Source: Thioalkalivibrio sp. K90mix (lineage in GTDB: Bacteria > Pseudomonadota > Gammaproteobacteria > Ectothiorhodospirales > Ectothiorhodospiraceae). From it: a DNA stretch of 64,000 bases. Shown piece by piece: positions 48,089-58,096 of the stretch. Each line of letters begins with the position of its first letter. Position 1 is the stretch's first letter. The stretch lies in contig NC_013889.1 of assembly GCF_000025545.1 (NCBI RefSeq), forward strand, positions 1,667,501-1,731,500, written 5' to 3'. The notes under the pieces are model-generated. The model searched no databases. It was given only the letters and a program-made list of their open reading frames with translations, and was not told the DNA's origin. The position numbers and the translations under genes are program-made.

Positions 48089-49153
48089 CTAACTGATATT
48101 GAACCGGCTGCGGATATGCCCGATCGGCCGCAACGTGCCATCCGCGGCGCGGAAATCGAAGAAATCGATATCCACCGGGAAAGATCCCGCTTCCTTCGGC
48201 TCGAAGATCAGGTCATAGCGCTCGGCCGCGGTCATCAGGATCTCGCCACCCGCCGGAATGGTTTCGATCTCCGGCAGAGGACGACCATCCTCGGCCACGA
48301 TCTGGATCGGTCCCAACTCGGCGGGGAAGCGAACCCGCTGTGGCACGTAACCTGCCATGATGTAGCGCAGCAGCACGCGATCCACGCGCGAGGCATTGAC
48401 CACCACCGAGGGATCCGTCTCGGACAGATCCTCGCCAACACCATTGATGCAGAAGATCTCCGGATTGAAGTCGTTCAGCCCGGCGTCACCCCCGCACAGC
48501 GCCGCATCCCACGGCAGGCAGTGCCAGTTCATGTCGATATCATCCACGGCCCAGATCGCCTCGACGGTGTAGCTGGGCCCACCCTCATAGACGGTACCCG
48601 GGCCACTGGGCGGATCGACGATCAATGCCCCGTACATGCCCATCTCCGCATGCAGCACCGTATTGGTGTGGCAGTGATAGAAGTACGTCCCGGCCTGCGA
48701 GGCGCGCCACTGGTAGGTGTACTCGCCCAGCACATCGAACGAGTAGTGACCTACACCATCGTTGAAGGTGTCCGGCTCGATACCGTGGTGATGAATGGTA
48801 TGGGGCGCCATCATCGCCATCGCGTTCAGGTGCGTATGCACGATCTGGCCCTGACGCACCCGGATCGGCGGCGAGGGCATGGCACCACCCATGCCGCCGC
48901 CACCGCCGCCACCTCCTCCACCGCCCATGCCGCCACCCCCCATGCCATCCATGTTGAAGCCCCAGATCGGGACCTCGACACCATTGATGACCTGGCTGCC
49001 CTGCATGAACGTCTGCAAAAAGAACTCCACATCCGGGGTTACTCGATTCGGCGTATTTGGTGCATCGATATGCAGACCACAATTCCCGGTAATACCGGCA
49101 TCGCAGCCGCCCATGCCACCACCCATACCGCCGCCATCTCGGTTTCTGCTCAT
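48089..49153 (-). CDS. Multicopper-oxidase-like protein B, no signal peptide, Gly/Met-rich insert
   Basis: A 354-residue cupredoxin-type protein. Copper motifs cluster in the first half: HTH (106-108), HTIHHHG (118-124) and YHCHTNTVLHAEMGMYG, in which Cys161, His168 and Met173 have the spacing of a type-1 copper site like that of copper nitrite reductase domain 1. The N-terminus (GGGMGGGMGGC) and an insert at ~70-91 (a run of glycines broken by Met) are low complexity. The second half looks like a copper-free cupredoxin domain. No signal peptide is visible. It follows the Tat-signal-bearing oxidase-like gene at 49197-50237 by 43 bp, and the two may form one enzyme. Confidence 0.8.
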   Translation of the reverse strand: MSRNRDGGGMGGGMGGCDAGITGNCGLHIDAPNTPNRVTPDVEFFLQTFMQGSQVINGVEVPIWGFNMDGMGGGGMGGGGGGGGGGGMGGAMPSPPIRVRQGQIVHTHLNAMAMMAPHTIHHHGIEPDTFNDGVGHYSFDVLGEYTYQWRASQAGTYFYHCHTNTVLHAEMGMYGALIVDPPSGPGTVYEGGPSYTVEAIWAVDDIDMNWHCLPWDAALCGGDAGLNDFNPEIFCINGVGEDLSETDPSVVVNASRVDRVLLRYIMAGYVPQRVRFPAELGPIQIVAEDGRPLPEIETIPAGGEILMTAAERYDLIFEPKEAGSFPVDIDFFDFRAADGTLRPIGHIRSRFNIS

Positions 49154-49196
49154 CTCTCAAACTCCCTGTTCCGTTCTTGGTCAACGCACGCGCCCC

Positions 49197-50237
49197 TCAG
49201 GGCAGATCGTTCGCGTCGCGGGTCAAATCCGGCTCGTTCGGTGGCGTCTGCCCCATGATGATGGGCGCGTGAGCCCCGTGCGGATAAAGGCCGCCACCGG
49301 CGGTCTGCGACATCTCGACATGGCAGTGCATCGGGAAATGCTGGATTTGCTGACTGGAGACCGGGGGATAGGCGTCCGGCGGTGTCTTGAACGGATACAC
49401 GACCTCGCGCACATCAAGCGGGAACATCGATACCGCGTCCTTGTTCTTGTAAGGCGCGTTGAAGCGTTCGTAGTTAATCACGACCATCTCGACGTGATTG
49501 CCGTGAAAGTGCGGCGCATGCACGATGCCGCCGGCATTGAGCATGCGTACATAGGCGGGCTCGCCGTACTGCCCCATGAGTTCGGTGTTGTACTCGTGGG
49601 TGTTCTCGTACGCGTTGCCGTTGATCATGAAATAGCGCGGGTTGAACGACTCCGGGTTGATCGAGCCCACGTGGTAATCGCCCAGGTTGCGCACCGCCTG
49701 GCCCCAGGCCGGGTCGACGTTACTGAACAGCCACTTGTACTGCCGCACGAACTGCGGGCCGCCCGAAAACGGACGATCGCTGACGCCGGCAGGCATCACC
49801 ACCAACGCCCCGTGCAGGCCCATGATGCGATTCACGCCGTTGTTCTGGTCGTCGTAATAGAGGTAGGTGCCGGCCGGCGGTGCCGAGAAGCTGAACTCGA
49901 TCTCGTCGTTGGCGTTGACCGGGTAGCGAACGTTCGTTGCACCCACATGGAACACCACGGGCGTCGACAGCTCGTTCTTCAGTTGAACCGTGATCGTGTC
50001 GCCTTCCTGGCACAGCAAGGTCGGCCCCGGCGTGCTGATCCCGCTGCCCTGGACAAACCCGAACATCAGCGCCGTCGTGCCATCAATCATGGTCACGTCA
50101 CCGCGTCGGGCCGTCAGGTCCACACTCAGTTCGGCCGCATGGGCACGCGGCGACCAAGCCAGCAACCCTGCCGCTCCAGGCACCACCATTCCGGCCGAAA
50201 GCGCCATGCCGGCCTTGAGAAAATTCCTACGATGCAT
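49197..50237 (-). CDS. Multicopper-oxidase-like protein A with Tat signal
   Basis: A 346-residue protein with a twin-arginine signal, MHRRNFLKAGMALSAGMVVP, cleaved near AHA (~34). Two cupredoxin-like domains follow. The C-terminal part has domain-3 motifs HAPHFHG (His240, 243, 245) and HFPMHCHVEMS (His300, His304-Cys305-His306). The usual second type-1 histidine after HCH is a serine, and the N-terminal domain lacks the HWHG and HSH ligands of a normal domain 1. On its own it would not hold a complete trinuclear plus type-1 site. The ATG at 50237 with GGAGG nine bases upstream is preferred to the longer frame. It heads the MCO-ankyrin-ArsR run. Confidence 0.82.
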   Translation of the reverse strand: MHRRNFLKAGMALSAGMVVPGAAGLLAWSPRAHAAELSVDLTARRGDVTMIDGTTALMFGFVQGSGISTPGPTLLCQEGDTITVQLKNELSTPVVFHVGATNVRYPVNANDEIEFSFSAPPAGTYLYYDDQNNGVNRIMGLHGALVVMPAGVSDRPFSGGPQFVRQYKWLFSNVDPAWGQAVRNLGDYHVGSINPESFNPRYFMINGNAYENTHEYNTELMGQYGEPAYVRMLNAGGIVHAPHFHGNHVEMVVINYERFNAPYKNKDAVSMFPLDVREVVYPFKTPPDAYPPVSSQQIQHFPMHCHVEMSQTAGGGLYPHGAHAPIIMGQTPPNEPDLTRDANDLP

Positions 50238-50680
50238 ACGCGTCGTCCTCCGTTCCTTCGGGGGAAGCGAAAACGCGGGACTGGCAACCGTCTTGTTGAT
50301 TTTGTTATCCGGATCCGGACCGAGGTCATGGTTCCGTGACGATCGCGGGAACACCGTCGCCCGCCCCCAGTGTCGCGGCGCAACGTTCGTTCCCGGGGGT
50401 ACTGGGGTCTGTCCGACCCAAGCTTCCCTGTACCCGCTCGCATTTGCGGCCCTTCACCCGCAGAACCGGACAAGGGCCGACCGGAACGGAACATAGACCA
50501 AAGTAGGAGTTTTTCCAGTCTTTCTGCGGACCGGTTTCACAAAGTGACATTTTCCAGCCTGCTTTCAGGCCAGGAGGTCAACGGGGACAGGCATTACGCG
50601 GGAGACTCCGCCCTTACGGCGGCTTCATTGAATCGGACGGAGGGACCGGATGATCGCTCGCAGGCGCGTTCTGACTTCGG
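50238..50680. other. Intergenic region upstream of the multicopper-oxidase genes
   Basis: About 440 bp between the MCO start and the tRNA-Ser fragment array hold no supported gene. Frames here lack family resemblance and run through repeats. The segment probably contains the promoter of the copper locus, but I see no convincing -10/-35 pair or operator. Base composition is somewhat lower in GC around 50500-50560. Confidence 0.5.
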
Positions 50681-51147
50681 CCGTCGAACCATCGTTTTCG
50701 ACGGACCCCGAAGCCTCGGGGGCCAGACGTGCGAAAGGGGCCACTCGGACCCCTTTGCAGGATTTGGCGGAGAGTGAGGATTACGCGGCGCTTTGCGCCT
50801 CGCCCTTCGGGCCGTCACCTGCGGTGACGTTCGGGTGCCGCTGCGCGTCACCCGTCGAACCATCGTTTTCTATATCTCGGGTTCGAATCCCGATACCTCG
50901 GGGGCCAGACGTGCGAAAGGGGCCACTCGGACCCCTTTGCAGGATTTGGCGGAGAGTGAGGATTACGCGGCGCTTTGCGCCTCGCCCTTCGGGCCGTCAC
51001 CTGCGGTGACGTTCGGGTGCCGCTGCGCGTCACCCGTCGAACCATCGTTTTCTATATCTCGGGTTCGAATCCCGATACCTCGGGGGCCAGACGTGCGAAA
51101 GGGGCCACTCGGACCCCTTTGCAGGATTTGGCGGAGAGTGAGGGATT
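50681..51147. repeat. 182-bp tandem repeat containing tRNA-Ser 3'-end fragments
   Basis: Two complete units (50851-51032 and 51033 onward, period 182) and a shorter, diverged unit (50681-50850, about 171 bp) are arranged head to tail. Each unit carries the minus-strand end of tRNA-Ser (TGGCGGAGAGTGAGG, i.e. CCA, discriminator and acceptor strand) plus the tRNA terminator hairpin. The last unit runs into the intact tRNA-Ser. The full units also hold a T-arm-like stretch on the plus strand (TCGGGTTCGAATCCCGA) and several small hairpins (GGCGCTTTGCGCC, GCCCTTCGGGC, GTCACCTGCGGTGAC). Reading frames across the array encode repeats of the same nonsense peptide and are not genes. Confidence 0.92.
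51098..51120 (-). terminator. Rho-independent terminator of tRNA-Ser (duplicated in the array)
   Basis: In minus-strand sense AAAGGGG and CCCCTTT form a stem about nine bases downstream of the tRNA 3' end. Copies of the same hairpin occur in each upstream repeat unit at roughly 50734-50756 and 50916-50938. Confidence 0.75.
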
Positions 51148-51219
51148 CGAACCCTCGATGGGCTTTTGACCCATACTCCCTTAGCAGGGGAGCGCCTTCG
51201 ACCACTCGGCCAACTCTCC
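51129..51219 (-). tRNA. tRNA-Ser (anticodon GCU)
   Basis: A 91-nt class II tRNA on the minus strand: acceptor GGAGAGU/ACUCUCC, D-arm GGCCGAGUGGUCGAAGGC, anticodon loop CUGCUAA, long variable arm AUGGGUCAAAAGCCCAU, T-arm GGGUUCGAAUCCC, G discriminator and an encoded CCA. It follows csrA, as serV does in E. coli, but the arg tRNAs expected next are replaced by the fragment array. Confidence 0.96.
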
Positions 51220-51253
51220 GGAAACGCGGCACAGGATACGGGCTTGGGCCCAT

Positions 51254-51291
51254 AAAGAAAAGGCCCGGCGGCCACTGGGACCGCCGGGCCT
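51254..51291 (-). terminator. Rho-independent terminator after csrA
   Basis: AGGCCCGGCGG and CCGCCGGGCCT form a perfect 11-bp stem with a 9-base loop, followed on the minus strand by TTTTCTTTAT. It ends 11 bp before the csrA stop codon's downstream side and isolates csrA from tRNA-Ser, which must have its own promoter in the short remaining gap. Confidence 0.9.
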
Positions 51292-51302
51292 GGCAACCTC
51301 TG

Positions 51303-51551
51303 TCAGTCGTCGCGCGAGGAAGCGGCCACGCTCCCCCCTGGGGCAGACCCACCGCCGGACGAGCCCTGATCGTCGCCCGCTACGTTGGATTCGCGCTGGA
51401 TGCGCTGGAAAATCTCCTCGCGGTGGACAGCAACGTCCTGAGGCGCGTTGATCCCGATACGAACCTGATTGCCCTTGACCCCCAGGACGGTGACGGAAAC
51501 GTCCTCGCCGATCATGAGGGTCTCGCCCACACGTCGAGTCAAAATGAGCAT
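51303..51551 (-). CDS. csrA: Carbon storage regulator CsrA
   Basis: RNA-binding post-transcriptional regulator of carbon metabolism, motility and biofilm genes. The protein starts [20 protein letters not shown] and keeps the core [13 protein letters not shown], including the RNA-contacting Arg44 equivalent. The 82 residues include an unusual Ser/Gly-rich tail of some 25 residues not needed for RNA binding. The ATG at 51551 with GGAG at the right distance is chosen over the longer frame. Order alaS-lysC-csrA-tRNA-Ser is as in many gammaproteobacteria. Confidence 0.95.
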   Translation of the reverse strand: MLILTRRVGETLMIGEDVSVTVLGVKGNQVRIGINAPQDVAVHREEIFQRIQRESNVAGDDQGSSGGGSAPGGSVAASSRDD

Positions 51552-51619
51552 GCTCTTCTCCGCAGTGCCTGTGTCGGACGCAGTCGGTCGTCCGGTAACC
51601 GTTTTACGGTCTGTCATCC

Positions 51620-52864
51620 TTAACCGTCCTCCTGTTGACCGACAGGTTCATGCTCAAGTTCAAAGGCATCATGGAGAGCGCGTACTGCAAGTTCGAGGTA
51701 CTTCTCATCCACGACCACCGAGATCTTGATCTCGGAGGTCGAAATCATCCGAATGTTGATCGTCTCGCGCGACAGGGCCTCGAACATCTTGCTGGCAATC
51801 CCGGCGTGCGAACGCATCCCGACGCCGACCACCGAGATCTTCACGATGTGGGTATCCCCGGAGACCTCACGTGCATTCAAGGCCTTGCAGGCATCCTGCA
51901 GAATCGTCAGCGCCTTGTCATAGTCGTTGCGATGCACCGTAAAGGTGAAGTCGGTGGTCTGATCCGCGCCCACGTTCTGCACGATCATGTCCACCTCGAT
52001 GTTGGCGTCCGCGATCGGCCCGAGGATACGATGCGCGACCCCCGGCTGATCGGGGACGCCCTGAACCGTCAGCTGGGCCTCGTTCTGATTGAACGCGATA
52101 CCCGCAACCAGCGCCTGTTCCACCTGCGCATCCTCCTCCGTGGTAATCAGTGTCCCTTGTCCTTCCTCAAACGAGGACAGGACTCTTAGAGGGACGTTGT
52201 ACTTGCCCGCAAATTCCACCGCGCGAATCTGCAGCACCTTGGAGCCGAGGCTCGCCATCTCCAGCATCTCCTCGAAGGTGATGCTGTGCAGGCGTCGCGC
52301 ATTCGGCACCAGGCGCGGGTCAGTGGTGTACACACCGTCGACATCCGTATAGATCCGGCACTCATCGGCCTTCAGCGCGGCCGCCAGCGCGACCGCCGTT
52401 GTATCCGACCCGCCGCGGCCCAGTGTGGTGATTGCGCCGTGCTCGTCCACACCCTGGAATCCGGCCACAACGACCACTCGGCCGGCCTCCAGATCCGCGC
52501 GCACACGGGCATCGTCGATACTGCGGATACGCGCCTTGTTATGTGCGCTGTCCGTGCGAATCGTGACCTGGGCGCCGGTATAGGAGCGCGCCGGGCAACC
52601 ATGCGCCTCCAGCGCCATCGACAGCAGGGCAATCGTCACCTGCTCGCCGGTGGAGAGAAGTACATCCAGCTCGCGACCATCGGCCCGCGGGTTCAGGGCG
52701 TGCGCAAGCCCCAGCAGACGATCCGTCTCGCCGCTCATCGCGGAGACGACGATCACCAATTGATGGCCCTCCTCGCGTAGCTTCAGCGCCCGCTCCGCGA
52801 CCGCCTGGATGCGCTCGGTGGTGCCCACCGAAGTGCCCCCGAATTTCAGTACCAGCAACGCCAT
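51620..52864 (-). CDS. lysC: Aspartate kinase
   Basis: First enzyme of the Lys/Met/Thr/Ile branch, phosphorylating aspartate. The 414 residues start [18 protein letters not shown] and contain [18 protein letters not shown] and [13 protein letters not shown]. Two C-terminal ACT domains (~265-400; [19 protein letters not shown]) imply feedback control by lysine or threonine. It lies between alaS and csrA on the same strand, 68 bp upstream of csrA. Confidence 0.96.
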   Translation of the reverse strand: MALLVLKFGGTSVGTTERIQAVAERALKLREEGHQLVIVVSAMSGETDRLLGLAHALNPRADGRELDVLLSTGEQVTIALLSMALEAHGCPARSYTGAQVTIRTDSAHNKARIRSIDDARVRADLEAGRVVVVAGFQGVDEHGAITTLGRGGSDTTAVALAAALKADECRIYTDVDGVYTTDPRLVPNARRLHSITFEEMLEMASLGSKVLQIRAVEFAGKYNVPLRVLSSFEEGQGTLITTEEDAQVEQALVAGIAFNQNEAQLTVQGVPDQPGVAHRILGPIADANIEVDMIVQNVGADQTTDFTFTVHRNDYDKALTILQDACKALNAREVSGDTHIVKISVVGVGMRSHAGIASKMFEALSRETINIRMISTSEIKISVVVDEKYLELAVRALHDAFELEHEPVGQQEDG

Positions 52865-52933
52865 TGCACGATTCCATTCACCGCCACCCGGAAAGGCGGC
52901 GCATTAAACATCATTCAGTTCTTCATTGCGAGA

Positions 52934-52967
52934 ACCCTCGAGCACGCGCAGCAAGCGTCCCGAGGGT
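52934..52967 (-). other. Hairpin between alaS and lysC
   Basis: ACCCTCG and CGAGGGT pair across about 20 bases in the 151-bp gap, but no T-run follows on the minus strand. It may be a weak terminator, attenuator or processing site between alaS and lysC. Confidence 0.4.
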
Positions 52968-53015
52968 GGCGGACAGACATCGCCGCGGCGCTGGCCACGC
53001 GATGACGGATGGTCT

Positions 53016-55625
53016 TCAGGCGCGTTCGCGTACCCAGTCCGCGACCGAGGCCAGCGCGGCATCCAGCTTGTCCGGGCTCTGGCCGCCGGCCATCGCCATG
53101 TCCGGGCGACCGCCGCCCTTGCCGTCCACCTGCGCGGCGACATGACCGACCAGGTCGCCGGCCTTGAACTGGCCGGTCTCGGCCTTGGTAACGCCGGCCA
53201 CCAGGCTGACCTTGCCCTCGCCGGTCGCGGTTCCCAGGACCACGACCGCCTTGCCAAGTTTCTGCTTGAGCTGGTCGACCATGTCGCGCAGGGCCTTGGG
53301 CTCCACGCCGTCGATCTTCGCGGCCAGCACCTGCACGCCGCCGACCTCCTGCGCCTGCGAGGCCAGGTCGCTGCCGGCCTGGCTGGCCAGCTTGCCCTTG
53401 AGCTGTTCGATCTGCTTTTCCAGTTCGCGCGAGCGCTCCTGCAACTGGGCGACCTTGTCGGCCGCCTCGCCACGCCCGGCACGCAGGCGGTCGGCGATCG
53501 CATCCAGATACCCGAGCTGCTCGTCCACCCAGCGTAGCGCCACCTCGCCGGCCACCGCCTCAATACGGCGGATCCCGGCAGCCACCCCACCCTCGGAGGT
53601 AATGCGGAACAGTCCGATGTCGCCGGTACGATCCACATGCGTGCCGCCGCACAGCTCCACGGAGGTGCCGATCTTCAGCACGCGCACCTGGTCGCCGTAC
53701 TTCTCGCCGAACAGGGCGACCGCGCCGGACTCCATCGCCGATTCGATGTCCATCACGCGGGTGTCTGTGGCCTCATTGGCCAGGATCTCGGCGTTCACCT
53801 GGGCCTCGATGGCGCGTAGCTGTTCGTCGGTCAGCGGCTCCATGTGGGTGAAGTCGAAACGCAGGCGATCGGGGTCCACCAGCGAGCCCTTCTGCTGGAC
53901 GTGGTCGCCCAGCTGGTCGCGCAGGGCCTTGTGCAGCAGGTGGGTCGCCGAGTGGTGGCGACGGATATTCTCGCGGCGCGGGCCTTCGACCGCGGCCTGC
54001 AGCGTCTGGCCAACCTCCAGCGTGCCGGCACGGACCTGGCCGACATGGATATGCGCCGCGCCCTGCTTGCGCGTATCGGCGACCTGGAAGCGCACGCCGG
54101 AGCCGCTCAGCGTGCCGACATCGCCCACCTGGCCGCCGGACTCGCCGTAGAACGGCGTACGGTCCAGCACCACCAGACCTTCGGCGCCGACCTCGAGTCG
54201 TTCGACCGGCTCGCCGTTCTGGTACAGCGCGACCACGCGACCCTCGTCGTCGACGGTCTCGTAGCCGGAGAATGTGGTCTCGAGATCGATCTGCGGCAGG
54301 CCGCCGTCGTCCATGGAGAAGTGGCTGGCGGCGCGGGCCCGGGCGCGCTGGTCGGCCATCGCGGACTCGAAGCCCGCCATGTCCAGCTCCAGGCCACGCT
54401 CGCGCGCGATGTCCCCGGTCAGGTCCACCGGGAAGCCGTAGGTGTCATACAGCAGGAAGATGGTCTCGCCCGGGATCACCTTGCCCTCGAGATCGCGCAG
54501 GTCGTCCTCGAGGATCTTCATGCCCTTGTCGAGCGTCTCCAGGAACTTGCGTTCCTCCTTCTCCAGTACCTGCTCGACCCGGGCCTGCGCCTCGGCCAGC
54601 TCCGGGAAGGCCTCGCCCATTACGCGCACCAGATCGCCGACCATCTGGTAGAGGAAGGCGTCCTGCGCGCCCACCTTGAAGCCATGGCGCGCGGCGCGGC
54701 GGATGATGCGGCGCAGCACATAGCCGCGGCCCTCATTCGACGGCAGCACGCCGTCGGTAATCAGGAAGGCGATGGAACGGATGTGGTCGGCGATCACGCG
54801 CAGCGAGGCGGAGTCCTGCTCCTTCGCCCCGGTCACGCGTGCGGCGGCCGCGATCAGGTCCTGGAACAGGTCGATCTCGTAATTGGAGTGCACGCCCTGC
54901 AGCACCGCGGCCAGGCGTTCGAGGCCCATGCCGGTATCCACCGACGGACGCGGCAGCGGGTTCAGCGTGCCGTCCGCGTCGCGGTCGTACTGCATGAACA
55001 CCAGATTCCAAATCTCGATGTAGCGATCACCGTCTTCGTCCGGGGATCCGGGCGGGCCACCCTCGACCTCCGGCCCGTGGTCATAGAAGACCTCGGTGCA
55101 GGGGCCGCAGGGGCCGGTGTCGCCCATCTGCCAGAAGTTGTCGGAGCCGCCGTCCGGCTTGTCACCGATGCGCACGATGCGCTCGGCCGGGACCTGGATC
55201 TCGTTCGCCCAGACGTTATAGGCGTCGTCGTCGGTCTCGTAGACCGTGACCCACAGCTTTTCCGGCGGCAGACCAATGGTCTCGGTCAGGAACTGCCAGG
55301 CGTAGTGGATCGCATCGCGCTTGAAGTAGTCGCCAAAGCTGAAGTTGCCCAGCATCTCGAAGAAGGTGTGATGCCGCGCGGTGTAACCGACGTTTTCCAG
55401 GTCGTTGTGCTTGCCGCCCGCGCGCACGCAGCGCTGGCTGGATACCGCGCGGTTGTACGAACGCTTCTCGCGACCGAGGAACACATCCTTGAACTGCACC
55501 ATCCCCGCGTTGGTGAACAACAGCGTGGGATCGTTGCCCGGTACCAGCGGGCTGGAGGACACGATCGTATGGCCATGCCCTTCAAAGAATTCGAGGAAAC
55601 TCCGGCGAATGTCGGCGCTTTTCAT
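53016..55625 (-). CDS. alaS: Alanyl-tRNA synthetase
   Basis: Class II synthetase that charges tRNA-Ala and edits Ser/Gly mischarging. The 869 residues show motif 1-3 of the catalytic core, the editing-site [17 protein letters not shown] and [13 protein letters not shown] (zinc ligands His, His, Cys, His), and the C-terminal oligomerisation/C-Ala domain starting near 700 with a coiled coil ([20 protein letters not shown]). Start at ATG 55625 ([19 protein letters not shown]) is canonical. It stands between recX and lysC, separated from recX by REP family B units. Confidence 0.97.
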   Translation of the reverse strand: MKSADIRRSFLEFFEGHGHTIVSSSPLVPGNDPTLLFTNAGMVQFKDVFLGREKRSYNRAVSSQRCVRAGGKHNDLENVGYTARHHTFFEMLGNFSFGDYFKRDAIHYAWQFLTETIGLPPEKLWVTVYETDDDAYNVWANEIQVPAERIVRIGDKPDGGSDNFWQMGDTGPCGPCTEVFYDHGPEVEGGPPGSPDEDGDRYIEIWNLVFMQYDRDADGTLNPLPRPSVDTGMGLERLAAVLQGVHSNYEIDLFQDLIAAAARVTGAKEQDSASLRVIADHIRSIAFLITDGVLPSNEGRGYVLRRIIRRAARHGFKVGAQDAFLYQMVGDLVRVMGEAFPELAEAQARVEQVLEKEERKFLETLDKGMKILEDDLRDLEGKVIPGETIFLLYDTYGFPVDLTGDIARERGLELDMAGFESAMADQRARARAASHFSMDDGGLPQIDLETTFSGYETVDDEGRVVALYQNGEPVERLEVGAEGLVVLDRTPFYGESGGQVGDVGTLSGSGVRFQVADTRKQGAAHIHVGQVRAGTLEVGQTLQAAVEGPRRENIRRHHSATHLLHKALRDQLGDHVQQKGSLVDPDRLRFDFTHMEPLTDEQLRAIEAQVNAEILANEATDTRVMDIESAMESGAVALFGEKYGDQVRVLKIGTSVELCGGTHVDRTGDIGLFRITSEGGVAAGIRRIEAVAGEVALRWVDEQLGYLDAIADRLRAGRGEAADKVAQLQERSRELEKQIEQLKGKLASQAGSDLASQAQEVGGVQVLAAKIDGVEPKALRDMVDQLKQKLGKAVVVLGTATGEGKVSLVAGVTKAETGQFKAGDLVGHVAAQVDGKGGGRPDMAMAGGQSPDKLDAALASVADWVRERA

Positions 55626-55716
55626 GCGGTTCCGATTGAATATGGGGTCAAAACCGGAATCCTATCACGCAAGCCCCCAACCCGCGTATTGCCGGGCCCG
55701 CCTTCGGGCCATGATG

Positions 55717-55875
55717 CAGGAGGCCAGCCCTCTGGCCGATCGGGCCTGTCCAGCACCCCATCGCGCAGAGGGCTGCGCTCCTACAGCGACAGAGCCACCA
55801 ACCGGTAGGAGGCCAGACCACTGGCCGATCGGGGCATCACCAAACGTCGTATCGCGCAGAGGGTTGCGCTCCTAC
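55717..55875. repeat. REP family B, two inverted pairs
   Basis: Four units: 55717-55740, 55760-55784, 55805-55829 and 55851-55875, alternating between GGAGGCCAGCCCTCTGGCC-type and ATCGCGCAGAGGGCTGCGCT-type halves, each ending in or starting from CTCCTAC/GTAGGAG. They occupy the alaS-recX gap. The same two half-sequences, in mirror order, form the 84-bp tandem repeat at 13074-13270. The rest of the 274-bp gap holds no gene. Confidence 0.85.
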
Positions 55876-55899
55876 AGTGGGGACCATGCCTCCTGCGTC

Positions 55900-56356
55900 C
55901 TACGGGGTCTCGTCCTTCCAGGCCGCGAGGGCCTGGTGGGCAACGCCGCCGGAGAAGCCGCGGCCGGCGAGGTGGCGGAGCATGCGGGCCTCGTCTTCGC
56001 GGGTATCGGGGGGGTAGCGGAAGTGGCGTTCGAGCTGGCCGCGGGCCTGGTCGGTCCAGTTGACCTCCAGGGCGTCGATGGCGGCGTTGACGGTGTCGTT
56101 GCTGATGCCGTTGTGGGCAAGTTCGGCACGGATGCGCTGTTCGCCGTAGCCCTGCTCGGTGCGGTGGCGGGCGATGAAGTCCGCGTAACGGGTGTCGCTC
56201 AGGTAGTCGAGTTCCCGCGCGCGTTCCAGCGCGGCATCCACCGCGTCGCGCTCGAACCCGCGCTCGGCCAGCTTGCGCGCGAGCTCCAGCGCGGAATGCT
56301 CGCGCCGCACCAGCAGCCGGAGCCCGGCCTCCAGTGCGGCGTCCGGGTCGGCCGGG

Positions 56357-56382
<26 letters not shown>
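55900..56382 (-). CDS. recX: Regulatory protein RecX
   Basis: Modulator that caps and limits RecA filaments. The 160 residues contain three-helix RecX repeats, with [20 protein letters not shown] and [19 protein letters not shown]-like stretches (here [19 protein letters not shown]) and [13 protein letters not shown]. It overlaps the recA 3' end by 26 bp, so translation is probably coupled. Start at ATG 56382. Confidence 0.93.
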
Positions 56383-57403
<1,021 letters not shown>

Positions 57404-57518
57404 GGTATGCCTCCCGATGCTTGCAGCGATGGTTTCCGATCCGTTGCGGGGCGGATACGGGGCCGCAGTATCCCACAGGGCGGGGAGCGACCCAACCCGG
57501 GTTCACGGTTCGAAGGGG

Positions 57519-57548
57519 ATCCCCGGAGGCACCGGTGCCTCCGGGGAT
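57519..57548. other. 30-bp perfect palindrome between pncC/cinA-type gene and recA
   Basis: ATCCCCGGAGGCACC is followed directly by its reverse complement, giving 15+15 bp without a spacer. It lies 10 bp after the stop codon of the CinA-type gene and about 115 bp before recA. No T-run follows, so it may be a transcript-stabilising hairpin, a weak terminator, or a protein-binding site. Confidence 0.6.
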
Positions 57549-57558
57549 GGTCATGGGG

Positions 57559-58089
57559 TCAGGCCGCCTCGTGCACCAGCAATGCACTCAGTGCGTGCAG
57601 CATCGCCTGCAGGCGTACATCGTGGCGTTCGCCATCGAAATGGCAGGTCTCGACGCGCGCATCCTGCCCGCGCTCCTGCCAGCCAAAGCAGACCGTGCCC
57701 ACCGGCTTGTCCACGCTGCCGCCGCCAGGCCCGGCGATCCCGGTCACCGAGAGCGCCAGGTCGGCATCGCAGTGGGCAAGCCCGCCCTCGACCATTGCCC
57801 GCGCCACGGCCTCGCTGACCGCGCCGTGCTGCTCGATCAGCTCGGCCGGCACCCCGACCATCCGCGTCTTGGCCGCGTTGGAATACGCCACCCAGCCGCA
57901 CTCGAACCAGCCCGAACTGCCGGGAACATCGGTAATCGCCTGGGCGATCCCGCCCCCGGTACAGGACTCGATGGTGCAAAGCTTGCGCTCGCTGGCGAGC
58001 AGCCGCTCGCCGAGGTCGTAGACCAGCGCCGAGAGCCCGGCCAGATCGGGCTCGTGCGGGCTCACAATCACAGTCGATTCCGCTTCCAT
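57559..58089 (-). CDS. pncC: CinA C-terminal-type nicotinamide-nucleotide amidase
   Basis: Deamidates NMN in the pyridine nucleotide cycle. The 176 residues correspond to the C-terminal domain of CinA only: LCTIESCTGGGIAQAITDVP, SNAAKTRMVGVP, VARAMVEGGLAHCDADLALS and VTGIAGPGGGSVDKPVGTVC. The ATG at 58089 is preferred to a TTG at 58119 that would overlap the PilZ gene. The gene commonly precedes recA, as here (gap 155 bp). Confidence 0.92.
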   Translation of the reverse strand: MEAESTVIVSPHEPDLAGLSALVYDLGERLLASERKLCTIESCTGGGIAQAITDVPGSSGWFECGWVAYSNAAKTRMVGVPAELIEQHGAVSEAVARAMVEGGLAHCDADLALSVTGIAGPGGGSVDKPVGTVCFGWQERGQDARVETCHFDGERHDVRLQAMLHALSALLVHEAA

Positions 58090-58096
58090 GTCCGCA

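Noticed and set aside
50681-51147. CRISPR array
   Set aside because: Units are 182 bp and nearly identical throughout, without short repeats separated by unique spacers, and no cas genes are present.
50681-51219. Integrated prophage or genomic island at tRNA-Ser
   Set aside because: Only fragment repeats are visible; there is no integrase, phage gene or composition shift in the window.
50650-51623. Plus-strand frames with repeated peptide across the tRNA-Ser array
   Set aside because: The peptide repeats only because the DNA does; the frames cross a tRNA and terminators and have no family match.
53844-55808. Plus-strand frame opposite alaS
   Set aside because: Shadow of alaS; composition is biased and no domain is recognisable.
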